The notes beneath the pieces were generated by a model. The model was given only the letters and a program-made list of their open reading frames with translations, was not told where the DNA came from and did not search any database. A DNA stretch of 64,000 bases from an uncultured Lachnospiraceae bacterium (GTDB lineage Bacteria > Bacillota > Clostridia > Lachnospirales > Lachnospiraceae): NCBI GenBank assembly GCA_946405625.1, contig CAMJHQ010000007.1, forward strand, positions 58,463 through 122,462, in the 5' to 3' direction. Shown here piece by piece: positions 53,910 through 63,521 of this stretch (position 1 is the stretch's first letter; every line of letters starts with the position of its first letter). The position numbers were made by a program, and so were the translations under genes.

Positions 53910-54470
53910 TCAGTGACTGTATTTATTCATCGCAGATGCGATGCCATTTTCTATTATCTCTTCAACTGCATCGGCTGCACATTTTACCGATGCCCTTACA
54001 TCCGGAAGCTGTTCCTCCGGAAATCTGCTGAGAACATGATCCGCAAGATCCCAGCCCTCCGGTTTATGTCCAACACCAAGCTTTATTCTGTCAAATTCCG
54101 AAGTACCGATCATCTGAATAATATTCTTCATACCGTTATGACCGCCGGCGCTTCCTTTTTCACGTATTCTTACCGAACCCACATCAAGATCTATATCATC
54201 ATAGATAACGATCAGATCCTCCGGAGTACATTTATAATAATTCAGAAGCTGGCTCACCGCTTCGCCGCTCAAGTTCATAAAGGTCTGCGGCATTGCGAGA
54301 AGCACCTTCTCACCCTTGATAATGACACGTCCCGTGAGTGCTTTACACTCAGCTCTGTCTATTCTTATATTATATCTGTCCGCCAGCTCGGTTATGACCG
54401 AAAAGCCCATGTTATGACGCGTACCCGCGTATTTAAGTCCCGGATTGCCGAGCCCTGTGATTATCTTCAT
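53910..54470 (-). CDS. pth: Peptidyl-tRNA hydrolase
   Basis: A 186-residue enzyme that recycles peptidyl-tRNA. The N-terminal MKIITGLGNPGLKYAGTRHNMGFSV includes the catalytic His and the N-M-G-F motif; PQTFMNLSGEAV, VIYDDIDLDVGSVRIREKGSAGGHNGMKNII and FDRIKLGVGHKPEG are also conserved. It lies 20 bp before mfd, the common clostridial order pth-mfd-prsA. Confidence 0.98.
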   Translation of the reverse strand: MKIITGLGNPGLKYAGTRHNMGFSVITELADRYNIRIDRAECKALTGRVIIKGEKVLLAMPQTFMNLSGEAVSQLLNYYKCTPEDLIVIYDDIDLDVGSVRIREKGSAGGHNGMKNIIQMIGTSEFDRIKLGVGHKPEGWDLADHVLSRFPEEQLPDVRASVKCAADAVEEIIENGIASAMNKYSH

Positions 54471-54527
54471 TTCAGATCAATATCCTCTCATAAGGTATTA
54501 CACCTTGTATTTTAAATGTACAGCTGA

Positions 54528-55286
54528 TCATTTACGTGCTGTCATTATTTTCTCAGCCGTATCGAGCTGAGTTCTGGTATTTACACCCAGTATCTCATCA
54601 TTATTATCTACCGGAACGGCGCCGACCTTCATGCCGGCCTCCTTGATCAGCTGGATCGTATCAGTAAGATAATATTCACCCTGAGCATTATTGTTTGTAA
54701 TTCTTCCAAGCGATACGGAAAGTGCTTCAGAATTAAAGATATACATACCTGAGTTAATTTCCTTAACAGCAGCCTCTTCTTCTGTGCAATCCTTCTGTTC
54801 AACTATTTTAAGGAAATCGCCGTTCTCATCACGAATGATCCTTCCATAGCCTGTTGCATCCGGCAGAATAGCCGAAAGAACCGTTACACCGTTTCCCTGC
54901 TTAGTATGCGTATCAAATAATTTCTTAAGCGTTGCACCTGTTATAAGCGGTGTATCGCCACAGAGGATCATGATATTTCCATCATTACCTATAAAATCCG
55001 CAGCACATTTTACCGCATGACCGGTTCCGAGCTGCTCCTTCTGTTCCACAAAAGTAACAGGCTCTTTAACTTCGCCCATCTTTATGTATGTTTCTATTTC
55101 TCTTTGTACCAGACTTCCCTTATAACCTATAATGACACAGCACTCAGCCGCACCTGCATCAGCAGCCGCACTCATTGCATAAACCACCATAGGCTTATTG
55201 CAGACATTATGAAGAACCTTTGGCAGATCCGACGCCATTCTGGTTCCCTTTCCTGCTGCAAGAATAAGACTTTTTAGTTTACCCAT
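54528..55286 (-). CDS. GlmU-like sugar nucleotidyltransferase without acetyltransferase domain
   Basis: A 252-residue protein matching the N-terminal pyrophosphorylase half of GlmU: SLILAAGKGTRMASDLPKVLHNVCNKPM, EQKEQLGTGHAVKCAADFI, ILCGDTPLITG, EINSGMYIFNS and AQGEYYLTD. It should form UDP-N-acetylglucosamine (or a related nucleotide sugar) in cell-wall synthesis. Complete GlmU has about 450 residues; the left-handed beta-helix acetyltransferase half is missing and the frame ends cleanly at ITARK with a stop. The ATG at 55286 follows AAGGGGGAT. Confidence 0.85.
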   Translation of the reverse strand: MGKLKSLILAAGKGTRMASDLPKVLHNVCNKPMVVYAMSAAADAGAAECCVIIGYKGSLVQREIETYIKMGEVKEPVTFVEQKEQLGTGHAVKCAADFIGNDGNIMILCGDTPLITGATLKKLFDTHTKQGNGVTVLSAILPDATGYGRIIRDENGDFLKIVEQKDCTEEEAAVKEINSGMYIFNSEALSVSLGRITNNNAQGEYYLTDTIQLIKEAGMKVGAVPVDNNDEILGVNTRTQLDTAEKIMTARK

Positions 55287-55413
55287 TTCGATCAATCCCC
55301 CTTACGAAATGTCATACTGATTGCTTCAGTTCTCCGAAGTATTCCCAACCCAAAAATACTTATGTCATTATAAACATTTAACCCTTATTTTTCAAGTTTA
55401 GGGATTGGATAAT

Positions 55414-55444
55414 AAAAAGGGGTTCCGGAATAACCGGAACCCCC
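55414..55444 (-). terminator. Terminator of spoVG
   Basis: GGGGTTCCGG (55419-55428) and CCGGAACCCC (55434-55443) form a perfect 10-bp stem with a 5-base loop, followed by TTTTT on the minus strand. It lies 18 bp past the spoVG stop. Confidence 0.9.
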
Positions 55445-55461
55445 GTAACCCCACGAGACTG

Positions 55462-55734
55462 TTATATCTCTTCTTCACTTATTGGAGTTTCAGCATATTT
55501 CTCAAGAATAAAATCCTGAATACGCTGTCTGGTCTCTGAGTTAATCGGATGAGCTATATCTCTGTACTCGCCATCAGCCGACTTTCTGCTAGGCATAGCG
55601 ATGAACAGTCCCTTCTCGCCCTCAATAACCTTGATATCATGTATTACAAACTCGTTATCGATTGTTATCGAAACGATTGCTCTCATTTTACCCTCTTTTG
55701 TTACTCTTCTTACACGTACATCAGTAATCTGCAT
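55462..55734 (-). CDS. spoVG: SpoVG family RNA/DNA-binding regulator
   Basis: A 90-residue protein beginning [37 protein letters not shown] and continuing [30 protein letters not shown], the conserved SpoVG fold. It is a pleiotropic regulator in Firmicutes. The ATG follows AGGGAGGGG. It lies 17 bp after glgD and may be part of the same transcript; the terminator follows. Confidence 0.97.
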   Translation of the reverse strand: MQITDVRVRRVTKEGKMRAIVSITIDNEFVIHDIKVIEGEKGLFIAMPSRKSADGEYRDIAHPINSETRQRIQDFILEKYAETPISEEEI

Positions 55735-55751
55735 TATGACCCCTCCCTTGA

Positions 55752-56876
55752 TTAGAGTGTATATCTAAAGCTTTTTTCGATGACTATCTTAGGCTTACCC
55801 GCCTCACCGGTATGAACTGTGTTCGCCTTTATTGTATCTCGGCTTTCAACTATACAGTTCTCGATATAACAATTGTCACCGATATGAACATCATTAAGAA
55901 TTATAGAATTCTTTATTACGCAATTGTTACCAACATAAACCTTCTTGAAAAGAACTGAATTCTCGACCGATCCGTTTATTATACAACCGCTTGCTATAAG
56001 GCTGTTTGAAAGTGTAGCCTCACTGTTATATTTAGCCGGCGGAAGATCTTCGACCTTAGTATAAATTCCCGGATTCTCCCGGAAGAAGAAGTTCCTTATG
56101 TCTGTTTTCAGGAAATCCATATTGGTTTTGAAATATGAATCGATAGAACCTATATTTCTCCAATATGTCTCTAATCTGTAAGCATTGATTTTTTTGACAT
56201 TCTTATATCTTATAAGTATGTCTTTAACGAAATCTGTTCTTCCTTCAGCCGCGCACGCTTCGAGAAGCTCAATCAACTGACGTCTTCTTACTACGTAAAC
56301 TCCGATGGATGCTGTGTTTGTTTCAGCTACAAGCGGTTTTTCCTCAAAATCGAGTACTCTTCCGTTCTCGCCGACCTTGACAACTCCGAATCGGCTGATA
56401 TCATCCTCGTCAGCCTTGATATCTTTCGTTACAATTGTGATATCAGCATTCTTTGCTATATGATCCTCGAGTACTTTATTGTAATCCATCTTGTAAACAC
56501 CGTCACCTGATGCGATCACTACGTAAGGCTCATGAGCATCTTTAAGAAAACTGATATTCTGGTAGAGTGAGTCTGCAGTTCCCTTGTACCAATAACTATT
56601 TGTACTGGTTATTGTAGGAGTGAAAATATACAGTCCACCCTGCTTTCGTCCGAAATCCCACCATTTGGAGGAATTTAGGTGTTCATTAAGTGACCTGGAA
56701 TTGTACTGAGTAAATACGGCGACCTTCTGTATATGGGAGTTCGACATATTCGAAAGTGAGAAGTCGATTGCTCTGTAGCAGCCTGCCACCGGCATAGCAG
56801 CTACCGCACGCTTAGCTGAAAGATCACCCATTCTGCTGCTGTTACCACCTGCTAATATAATACCTATCGCTCTCAT
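55752..56876 (-). CDS. glgD: Glucose-1-phosphate adenylyltransferase subunit GlgD
   Basis: A 374-residue partner of GlgC. It has the nucleotidyltransferase core ([39 protein letters not shown]) and left-handed beta-helix C-terminal domain (about 280-374, [27 protein letters not shown]). Like other GlgD proteins it diverges from GlgC at active-site positions and is thought to be regulatory. The start ATG shares one base with the glgC stop (TGATG), so translation is coupled. Confidence 0.95.
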   Translation of the reverse strand: MRAIGIILAGGNSSRMGDLSAKRAVAAMPVAGCYRAIDFSLSNMSNSHIQKVAVFTQYNSRSLNEHLNSSKWWDFGRKQGGLYIFTPTITSTNSYWYKGTADSLYQNISFLKDAHEPYVVIASGDGVYKMDYNKVLEDHIAKNADITIVTKDIKADEDDISRFGVVKVGENGRVLDFEEKPLVAETNTASIGVYVVRRRQLIELLEACAAEGRTDFVKDILIRYKNVKKINAYRLETYWRNIGSIDSYFKTNMDFLKTDIRNFFFRENPGIYTKVEDLPPAKYNSEATLSNSLIASGCIINGSVENSVLFKKVYVGNNCVIKNSIILNDVHIGDNCYIENCIVESRDTIKANTVHTGEAGKPKIVIEKSFRYTL

Positions 56877-58147
56877 CACTCATCATCCTCCTTTATAATT
56901 GATCCACCACTTGCAAGTAATCCGTCAGGATACTCATCAGGTGTGGTCACTCCGAGGATTGCAGTGTTTTTGCCGATCTTTACATTATCAGGCACTACCG
57001 AATTCTCACCGATTGTTACAAGCCCGAATGAATATACCGCAGGCTTATAACTGTTCTCAGCCTCTTCACCTACTCCGAGCTCGGCATTCTTGCCAATTTT
57101 TACCCCTTCTGCAAGAATCGCCTTATCCACTATAGCTCCATCACCTATCTCAGCGTTATTCATAATGATTGAATTCCTTACCACGGCTCCCTTTCCGACC
57201 TTTACGCCGGAGCCGATAACCGAATTCTCAACATTGCCATATATTTCAGTACCTTCTCCAATGATACTCTTTGTTACGCTGCTTCCTTCGGCAATGTACT
57301 GTGGTGGAAGATTATCGCTCTTCGTATATATTCTCCAGAATTCTTCATACAGATTGAACTCCGGAATTATATCAATAAGTTCCATATTGGCCTCCCAGTA
57401 AGAACCGAGAGTACCGACGTCCTTCCAATACCCCTTATAATCGTAAGAACATATCTTCTTGCCCTGCTCATGGCAACGCGGAATGACATGCTTACCAAAA
57501 TCACAGGAAGGAACATCCTTCATTTCTATCAACGCATCATGCAGAAGCTTCCAGTTAAAAATGTATATTCCCATGGATGCTTTGTTACTGCGCGGATGCT
57601 CGGGTTTCTCTTCAAATTCCTGAATCACCCCCTGTTCATCTGTGATTACAACTCCAAAACGGCTTGCTTCTTCCATAGGCACTTGATAAGTTGCTATTGT
57701 TACGTCTGCGTGAGAAGATTTATGGAAGTCCAGCATCACCTCATAGTCCATTTTATAAATGTGATCACCCGAAAGAATGAGCACATATTCCGGATTATAA
57801 TACTCCATATACTCCAGATTCTGATAAATGGCATTAGCTGTACCGGTGTACCATGATGCATTATCCGCCTTCTCGTATGGCGGAAGAACCGTAACGCCAC
57901 CAAAGCTTCTATCCAAATCCCAAGGCATTCCAATACCTATATGCTGATTAAGACGAAGAGGCCTGTACTGTGTGAGTACTCCTACGGTATCTACCCCTGA
58001 GTTGATACAGTTGCTTAGAGGAAAGTCAATGATCTTGTACTTTCCGCCGAACGCAACTGCCGGCTTTGCAAGCTTGGATGTAAGTACGCCAAGACGACTG
58101 CCTTGGCCACCTGCAAGAAGCATTGCAATCATTTCCTTTTTAACCAT
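56876..58147 (-). CDS. glgC: Glucose-1-phosphate adenylyltransferase GlgC
   Basis: A 423-residue catalytic subunit that makes ADP-glucose for glycogen: [71 protein letters not shown] and [20 protein letters not shown], then a beta-helix domain. The ATG at 58147 follows AAAAGGAGTG. It pairs with glgD, as in Clostridia; the glycogen synthase and branching genes are not in the window. Confidence 0.97.
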   Translation of the reverse strand: MVKKEMIAMLLAGGQGSRLGVLTSKLAKPAVAFGGKYKIIDFPLSNCINSGVDTVGVLTQYRPLRLNQHIGIGMPWDLDRSFGGVTVLPPYEKADNASWYTGTANAIYQNLEYMEYYNPEYVLILSGDHIYKMDYEVMLDFHKSSHADVTIATYQVPMEEASRFGVVITDEQGVIQEFEEKPEHPRSNKASMGIYIFNWKLLHDALIEMKDVPSCDFGKHVIPRCHEQGKKICSYDYKGYWKDVGTLGSYWEANMELIDIIPEFNLYEEFWRIYTKSDNLPPQYIAEGSSVTKSIIGEGTEIYGNVENSVIGSGVKVGKGAVVRNSIIMNNAEIGDGAIVDKAILAEGVKIGKNAELGVGEEAENSYKPAVYSFGLVTIGENSVVPDNVKIGKNTAILGVTTPDEYPDGLLASGGSIIKEDDE

Positions 58148-58218
58148 AATGTCACTCCTTTTAAGCATAAAAAGTATACGATAATTATATCACTTATCCA
58201 ACTAAATTAAAACACCTT

Positions 58219-58279
58219 TTTGGTAAACTTTCCAAGTTTATATGCTGTCACGGCATTTAGTTTGGCCATTTTTACCAAA
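58219..58279. repeat. Spaced inverted repeat upstream of glgC
   Basis: TTTGGTAAA (58219-58227) and TTTACCAAA (58271-58279) are perfect 9-bp arms 43 bases apart, about 70-130 bp before the glgC start. They could be a two-site operator controlling glycogen synthesis. The rest of 58148-58382 shows nothing else. Confidence 0.4.
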
Positions 58280-58381
58280 TATTGTGTTTGCTCGATCGAA
58301 TGACACTAAAAAAAGTGCATAACAAATCATTAACTGTTTTGTAATTATTATACTATCAGTGCATTATATCACTTCATCATT

Positions 58382-58555
58382 CGCATCATTCGCATTTCGC
58401 TTCGCTTCATGCTCATGATGCGGTCTCGCCAAAGTCATATATCTGCTGAAAGCAGATATATACCGGTAAAATCATAATGCTCTTGTGCGTAAACGCACGA
58501 GCATATGTTTTACCGGTATATATGCTTCGCATATATGACCTTGGCTCAACTAACG
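58382..58555. repeat. Multi-hairpin structured intergenic element
   Basis: A nest of stems: GCATCAT/ATGATGC (58383-58421), then an outer stem (GCCAAAGTCATATAT with ATATATGACCTTGGC, one bulge each side) enclosing three hairpins: CTGCT/AGCAG, a long stem with ATATATACCGGTAAAA paired to TTTTACCGGTATATAT around an inner ATGCTC...GAGCAT / TGCG/CGCA stem, and GC-TTC-GC. This four-way-junction form is too regular to be chance, and it shows no coding sign. Confidence 0.75.
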
Positions 58556-58564
58556 CACAAAGAA

Positions 58565-58596
58565 GGGTCGGACCGGCATAAAAGCCGGCCCGACCC
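58565..58596 (-). terminator. Terminator of the second ABC operon
   Basis: GGGTCGGACCGGC (58565-58577) pairs with GCCGGCCCGACCC (58584-58596), 13 bp with one G-U pair, followed by TTCTTT on the minus strand. It lies about 35 bp past the binding-protein stop. Confidence 0.85.
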
Positions 58597-58629
58597 AAAT
58601 GAAATATATTTAAAGAGGATTAATTCGTC

Positions 58630-60363
58630 TTAGTTAGGAAGCGAATCTGTATCACCAAAGAGGTTAATCCACTTCTGATTACGCTCATCGATGATTGCCT
58701 GTCCACCTGATGATAAGTAATCTGACATATACTTATCCCATGTAGCATCAAACTCTTCTACAGGTGCAGCTACGCACTGATCGTACATAATATCTCTCTT
58801 CTCTGAAAGAGCTGTACCCATTCCTTCTTCTGCATCGATAGGTCCAACATTTACATGCTCTTCCTGTCTTGCATCAACATTAGCGACTCTGTTAGCCTCG
58901 GCAACTATTTCAGGCTCGATACCTGCATAGCTGTGTGCGATTGAAAGATCTGTCTTTGAAGGATCCATAAGGTTAAGTCCGTTACATGTGATTGTGTAAT
59001 CGATGTTGAAACCTGAGTTCATGATAGGATCACCTGTTGCAGCAAGAACTGAATATGAACCATCTTCATTAACTTCATGTGTAACACCCTCATCACCGAG
59101 CTGGAGATACTGAATGTGCTCAGGAGCTGAAATCCAGTCAAGGTAAAGGAGACAAGCAAGAGGCTCTTCATTTGTCATAGGGAAGAAGATCTTTCTGTCG
59201 CCTGCTGTTGATGTAACGTACTTTGTATGTCCACCCTTTGAATCTTCAAAAGGATCGATTGCGATAAATGCAGCGTCATCGCCTACGATACGCTTAAGGT
59301 TAGCGTTGATAGAATCTTCACCGTTTCTGAAAGGATAATCCCAGTTATGTGAGAATGCGCCAACATAACCTGCCTTCATCATATCATCCTCTGTTGTGTC
59401 ACCACTTCCGTAAAGAGCGAAGTCGTTCCACATAAGGCCATCGTTATACCACTTGTTAAGAAGTCTAACTGCTTCCTTTGTTCCCTCTTCTGTAAGCTTT
59501 CTGTCATCAAAACCGTTAACATAGAAGTCACGTGTTGAGATGTCAGGATCGATGAATGACTCGATAAGAGTAGCTGCTCTCCAACCAACATCGTAAGATA
59601 CTGAATATGGAACCATCTTATCTGCATCAGCACCGAGAAGTGTATCAGCATTGTCTCTGAATGCTATAAGAACCTGCTCAAACTCTGCCTTTGTTGTAGG
59701 AATTTCAAGATTCAGCTTTTCAAGCCAATCCTTACGGATAAATGTATTAATACGGTTTGTTGTAGCTCTCTTACCTTCGATTGCCCAAACAGTACCTGTG
59801 AAAGGATCCTTGTCCCAAAGCATGTTTGTCTCACCGAGCCAGTTCCAGAGATTTGGAGTAATATCCTTATTCTGCTCAATAAGCTCTGAAAGGTCGAGTA
59901 CACCACCCATGTTAGCATATGTCTGAATTGTAGGATAATCATATGTTACGCAGATATCAGGAGCTGTTCCTGCAGCAAGAAGGTTGTTAAGCTCATCAAC
60001 CTCTGTCCATCTAGGAACTGCCTTAAACTCAACTTCTACGTTGTGATCTGCAAGCATTCCGTCCTGGATATACTTTGTGTACATGTTGTTTGTAGGATCT
60101 GAACCACCGTCGTTTCCACGGTCATAAACCTCAACAACGATATGCTTTGTCTCTGTAAACTTTCCGTCTACAAGTTCATCTGAACCACCTTCTGCAGGTG
60201 CTTCTGTTGTGTCGCCACCGGCTGCTTCTGTAGTCTCAGCCTGAGTATCTCCGCCGGCTGCCTGTGTACTACCCTGGGTAGTTGCTCCTGAATTGCCGCC
60301 GCAACCTGCTACTGATAAGCACATTGCTCCTGCAAGAAGCATTGATAATGCCTTCTTCCTCAT
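58630..60363 (-). CDS. Extracellular solute-binding lipoprotein of a second sugar ABC importer
   Basis: A 577-residue lipoprotein with signal MRKKALSMLLAGAMCLSVAGCGG and a Gly/Thr/Glu/Ala linker, followed by a bilobed CUT1-type domain starting KHIVVEVYDRGNDGGSDPTNNMYTKYIQDGML. It is a distant paralogue of the lipoprotein at 12253-14010. The ATG at 60363 is chosen because the signal peptide starts there; an ATG four codons upstream is possible. Ligand unknown; a hemicellulose oligosaccharide is plausible. It is the last gene of the operon, after the two permeases. Confidence 0.92.
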   Translation of the reverse strand: MRKKALSMLLAGAMCLSVAGCGGNSGATTQGSTQAAGGDTQAETTEAAGGDTTEAPAEGGSDELVDGKFTETKHIVVEVYDRGNDGGSDPTNNMYTKYIQDGMLADHNVEVEFKAVPRWTEVDELNNLLAAGTAPDICVTYDYPTIQTYANMGGVLDLSELIEQNKDITPNLWNWLGETNMLWDKDPFTGTVWAIEGKRATTNRINTFIRKDWLEKLNLEIPTTKAEFEQVLIAFRDNADTLLGADADKMVPYSVSYDVGWRAATLIESFIDPDISTRDFYVNGFDDRKLTEEGTKEAVRLLNKWYNDGLMWNDFALYGSGDTTEDDMMKAGYVGAFSHNWDYPFRNGEDSINANLKRIVGDDAAFIAIDPFEDSKGGHTKYVTSTAGDRKIFFPMTNEEPLACLLYLDWISAPEHIQYLQLGDEGVTHEVNEDGSYSVLAATGDPIMNSGFNIDYTITCNGLNLMDPSKTDLSIAHSYAGIEPEIVAEANRVANVDARQEEHVNVGPIDAEEGMGTALSEKRDIMYDQCVAAPVEEFDATWDKYMSDYLSSGGQAIIDERNQKWINLFGDTDSLPN

Positions 60364-60429
60364 CTTGTTTTCCATCCTTTCTTTATGAAAAAATACATTT
60401 TTATAAAAGGTGTTATTCTTAAACACCGA

Positions 60430-61362
60430 TTATTCTTTTACTGCACCTACCGATACACCGGCTACGAAGTACTGCTGTAACCATGGGTATACGCAAAGGA
60501 TAGGTATTGTTGAGAACATAACTACTGCTGCCTTAAGCGATTCCGAAAGACCCGGAGTTGTGAATCCCTCCTGTGTAGCTACATCCACGCTGTTGATGTT
60601 ATTTATAATGTTGTAAAGAAGTAACTGTATAGGATAATACTTAGGCTCCTTTACAAACATAAGCGCATCCGAATATCCGTTCCATCTTCCTACTGCATAG
60701 AAAAGTGCAAGTGTAGCAATAACCGGTTTTGAAAGCGGAATATAAATGTTCCTCAGAATCTGGAAGAATGACGCTCCATCAATCTCTGCAGATTCTCTGA
60801 GTGAATCCGGTATTCCGAAGAAAAAATTCCTCATGATGATCATGTTGAATACCGAAAGACAATACGGAACGATAAGTACCAGCGGATTATCCAGAAGGTG
60901 AAGACTCTGCATAAGCAGGTACTCAGGAATTGTTCCGGCATTGAAGAACATTGTAATTGTTATAATGATGTTAAATAAGCTTCTTCCTCTAAGCTTATCG
61001 AAGATAAGCGGATACGCACAAAGTATTGTCATTGTGAGTGACAGAAGAGTTCCCACAACTGTAAGGAACGCTGTCCAGAAGAATGCTCTTATGTACTTCA
61101 TATCTGAAAGTACTGTTTTATACGCTCCCACGTTAAATCCCTTTGGCAGGAGGTAAACCTCCTTTTTAACCAGATAGTCAGATCCGGATAATGATTTCGC
61201 CAGGAGGTTTACCATTGGGAGAAGACAAATAATAATAACTAGTACGCAAATTATTACGAAGGCGATATCGCCTTTACTGTAGCGGCTGGAACTCAGCCTG
61301 TTCATGCTAATATTTAATTTGTTCGCAGTTCCCTGCATCTTTATTTTTTCATCTTTACTCAT
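60430..61362 (-). CDS. Carbohydrate ABC transporter permease (LplC/YtcP type)
   Basis: A 310-residue, six-helix CUT1 permease with EAA loop RESAEIDGASFFQILRNIYI and the family ending LQQYFVAGVSVGAVKE. It lies 14 bp after the LplB-type permease and 66 bp before the binding-protein gene. Unlike the first system, this operon has the permeases before the binding protein. Confidence 0.93.
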   Translation of the reverse strand: MSKDEKIKMQGTANKLNISMNRLSSSRYSKGDIAFVIICVLVIIICLLPMVNLLAKSLSGSDYLVKKEVYLLPKGFNVGAYKTVLSDMKYIRAFFWTAFLTVVGTLLSLTMTILCAYPLIFDKLRGRSLFNIIITITMFFNAGTIPEYLLMQSLHLLDNPLVLIVPYCLSVFNMIIMRNFFFGIPDSLRESAEIDGASFFQILRNIYIPLSKPVIATLALFYAVGRWNGYSDALMFVKEPKYYPIQLLLYNIINNINSVDVATQEGFTTPGLSESLKAAVVMFSTIPILCVYPWLQQYFVAGVSVGAVKE

Positions 61363-61376
61363 TTTCCTGTCACCTC

Positions 61377-62351
61377 CTAAAAGATTCCTCTTTCACCAAG
61401 TCTCTTGGCTACTCTGTTGGATATGATCAGGAATATAAGTCCGATAACCGACTGGAAGAGTCCAACCGCAGTTGTCATCGAGAATTTTAGTCCCTTAATA
61501 CCGTTTGTGTAAACAAATGTTGAAATAACATTTGCCACATCCATTACCGTGTTGTTTCTCAGAGCAAACGGTCTGTCGAAGCTTGATCCAAGGATATGTC
61601 CAAGGTTGATAATAAGAAGTGTAACAATTGTAGGTCTGATGCTCGGCAGTGTAACATGCCACATCTTCTTGAAACGTCCTGCTCCGTCTACTGCTGCTGC
61701 TTCATAAAGTTCAGGATTGATACTTGTGATCGCAGCCAGATATATAATTGAGTTCCAACCGAAGCTTTGCCAGATTCCTATGAATATATACGTGAATACC
61801 CAATGGGTGGAATCATTCAGGAACGGAACAGTTCCGATTCCCAGCTTCTCAAATACTACATTTATAAGACCTGTACTTGGTGCAAAAAGCTGAAGTGCAA
61901 GACTTGAAATAATAACCCATGAAAGGAAGTGTGGCATGTAAGCCACTGTCTGAACAGTCTTCTTGAACTTCTTTGATCTTAACTCGTTAAGAATAAGTGC
62001 AAAAATGATAGGTGCCGGGAATCCTAAAACAAGATCCAGCAGGTTCAGTAAAAGTGTATTTCTTACCGAATACCAGAAGTCCATGTTACGGAATGCCTGA
62101 TTAAAGTATTTCATTCCGTGTTCTGCAGTAACAGGCATCTGCCATACACTCATGTTCAGCTTATAATCCTTCCAGGCTATCTGAATGTACTGCATAGGGA
62201 TATACTTAAAAATGATAAAGTATATCATTGGTAATGCCAGCATCGCATACAGCTGCCAATACCGTTTAAAATATGCTTTCGCCGGAGTTTTTCTTCCGGT
62301 CGAAATCTTTTTTGTCGAAGAACTCTTCGACGATGCCTTTGATGTGCTCAT
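61377..62351 (-). CDS. Carbohydrate ABC transporter permease (LplB type)
   Basis: A 324-residue permease with a Ser/Lys-rich N-terminus, six helices and the EAA loop YEAAAVDGAGRFKKMWHVTL. The ATG at 62351 is preceded by GGGAGGAGAT. It is the first gene of the operon and lies 164 bp from the divergent AraC regulator, its likely controller. Confidence 0.93.
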   Translation of the reverse strand: MSTSKASSKSSSTKKISTGRKTPAKAYFKRYWQLYAMLALPMIYFIIFKYIPMQYIQIAWKDYKLNMSVWQMPVTAEHGMKYFNQAFRNMDFWYSVRNTLLLNLLDLVLGFPAPIIFALILNELRSKKFKKTVQTVAYMPHFLSWVIISSLALQLFAPSTGLINVVFEKLGIGTVPFLNDSTHWVFTYIFIGIWQSFGWNSIIYLAAITSINPELYEAAAVDGAGRFKKMWHVTLPSIRPTIVTLLIINLGHILGSSFDRPFALRNNTVMDVANVISTFVYTNGIKGLKFSMTTAVGLFQSVIGLIFLIISNRVAKRLGERGIF

Positions 62352-62515
62352 ATCTCCTCCCAATAGTTTCCCTGAGTTGATTTTTTTTTCAAAATGAATT
62401 ATATATTATTCAATGAGTGCATAACATTGTTAAGGATGCCGCTCACATTGTAAAAGTCGCTTTTTTTTGCGATATCTGCTCATAAAATATAGTAAAAATG
62501 TAGAGAAAGAATGCC

Positions 62516-63412
62516 ATGAGACAAGATTTAAGAGCCACATTTACCGATAGACAGTACATGCTTTCGGAGGATTACGAGCTGTTTTATTACAGCGATACGC
62601 ACTTCACTCCGACCAAGCTTCATCATCATTCATATTATGAATGCTACTTTTTCATAAAGGGTGATATTGATTACTACATAGACGGAATTTCGCATTCCCT
62701 GCTCCCGAACGATATAGTTATCATCCCGCCGGGAATCAATCATTATGCGGTTTCCAACGATCCGGATAAGGTCTATCAGAGAATCGTATTCTGGATAAGT
62801 AAGAATTATTATGAATATTTCCGTTCAATGTCGGAGGATGTCGGTTATCTCTTTAATCTGGCAAAGCAGGAAAAAATATATGTACACCACTGTGATCCGA
62901 TAACTTTCAATTCGCTCGAATCCAAATTCTTCGATCTGATCCAGGAAACAAAGCTGGAACATTACGGAAAGAGTTTCAAGATATCACTGCTTATCGCATA
63001 TCTTCTTCTAAGCATGAACCGATATGTGTATGAGCAGAATCATCCGCTGGAACATGCTACGGATGACAGTCTGTACAGTAAACTGATCACTTATATCGAA
63101 GCAAATGTAAGCGAGCCGATCACTCTCGACTCACTGTCAAAGCAATTCTTTGTAAGTAAGAGTTATATCTCCCATACCTTCAAGCAGAATCAGGGAATAT
63201 CTCTTCATCAGTTCATACAGAAAAGACGTCTGCAGATAATCAAAGATTCAATCGCAGAGAACAGCGACATACAGGAAAGCTGTCTGAGCTGCGGTTTCAA
63301 TGATTATTCAAGTTTTTACAGAGCATTCAAACGTGAATACGGATTATCTCCGAAAGAATACAGGGACCAGATAACCCGCGCAAAGAACGAACACATGAAG
63401 AGCCAGCAGTAA
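62516..63412 (+). CDS. AraC-family regulator with cupin sensor domain
   Basis: A 298-residue transcription factor. The N-terminal cupin (about 20-110; LHHHSYYECYFFIKGDIDYYIDG, LLPNDIVIIPPGINHYAV) should bind a sugar. The C-terminal double helix-turn-helix (about 190-290; ITLDSLSKQFFVSKSYISHTFKQNQGISLHQFIQKRRL, SCGFNDYSSFYRAFKREYGLSPKEYR) binds DNA. It is divergent from the second ABC importer and presumably regulates it. The ATG at 62516 follows GAGAAAGA. Confidence 0.93.
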   Translation: MRQDLRATFTDRQYMLSEDYELFYYSDTHFTPTKLHHHSYYECYFFIKGDIDYYIDGISHSLLPNDIVIIPPGINHYAVSNDPDKVYQRIVFWISKNYYEYFRSMSEDVGYLFNLAKQEKIYVHHCDPITFNSLESKFFDLIQETKLEHYGKSFKISLLIAYLLLSMNRYVYEQNHPLEHATDDSLYSKLITYIEANVSEPITLDSLSKQFFVSKSYISHTFKQNQGISLHQFIQKRRLQIIKDSIAENSDIQESCLSCGFNDYSSFYRAFKREYGLSPKEYRDQITRAKNEHMKSQQ

Positions 63413-63442
63413 CAAAACAAAACTAAAATAAACAAAATAAAA

Positions 63443-63492
63443 AAACCGAGCTGAAGCACTGTGATCAATTTCACAGCCCGACAGCTCGGTTT
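63443..63492. terminator. Bidirectional terminator between araC-type and SPFH genes
   Basis: AAACCGAGCTG (63443-63453) and CAGCTCGGTTT (63482-63492) form a perfect 11-bp stem around a 28-base loop, with A-runs on the left and T-runs on the right. It serves both convergent genes. Confidence 0.85.
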
Positions 63493-63521
63493 ATTTTTTG
63501 TTTGTAATTATTTTATTCTGA

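Noticed and set aside
53880..54515. Plus-strand frame of 211 codons opposite pth
   Set aside because: Shadow of pth, a clear housekeeping gene with full motifs on the minus strand.
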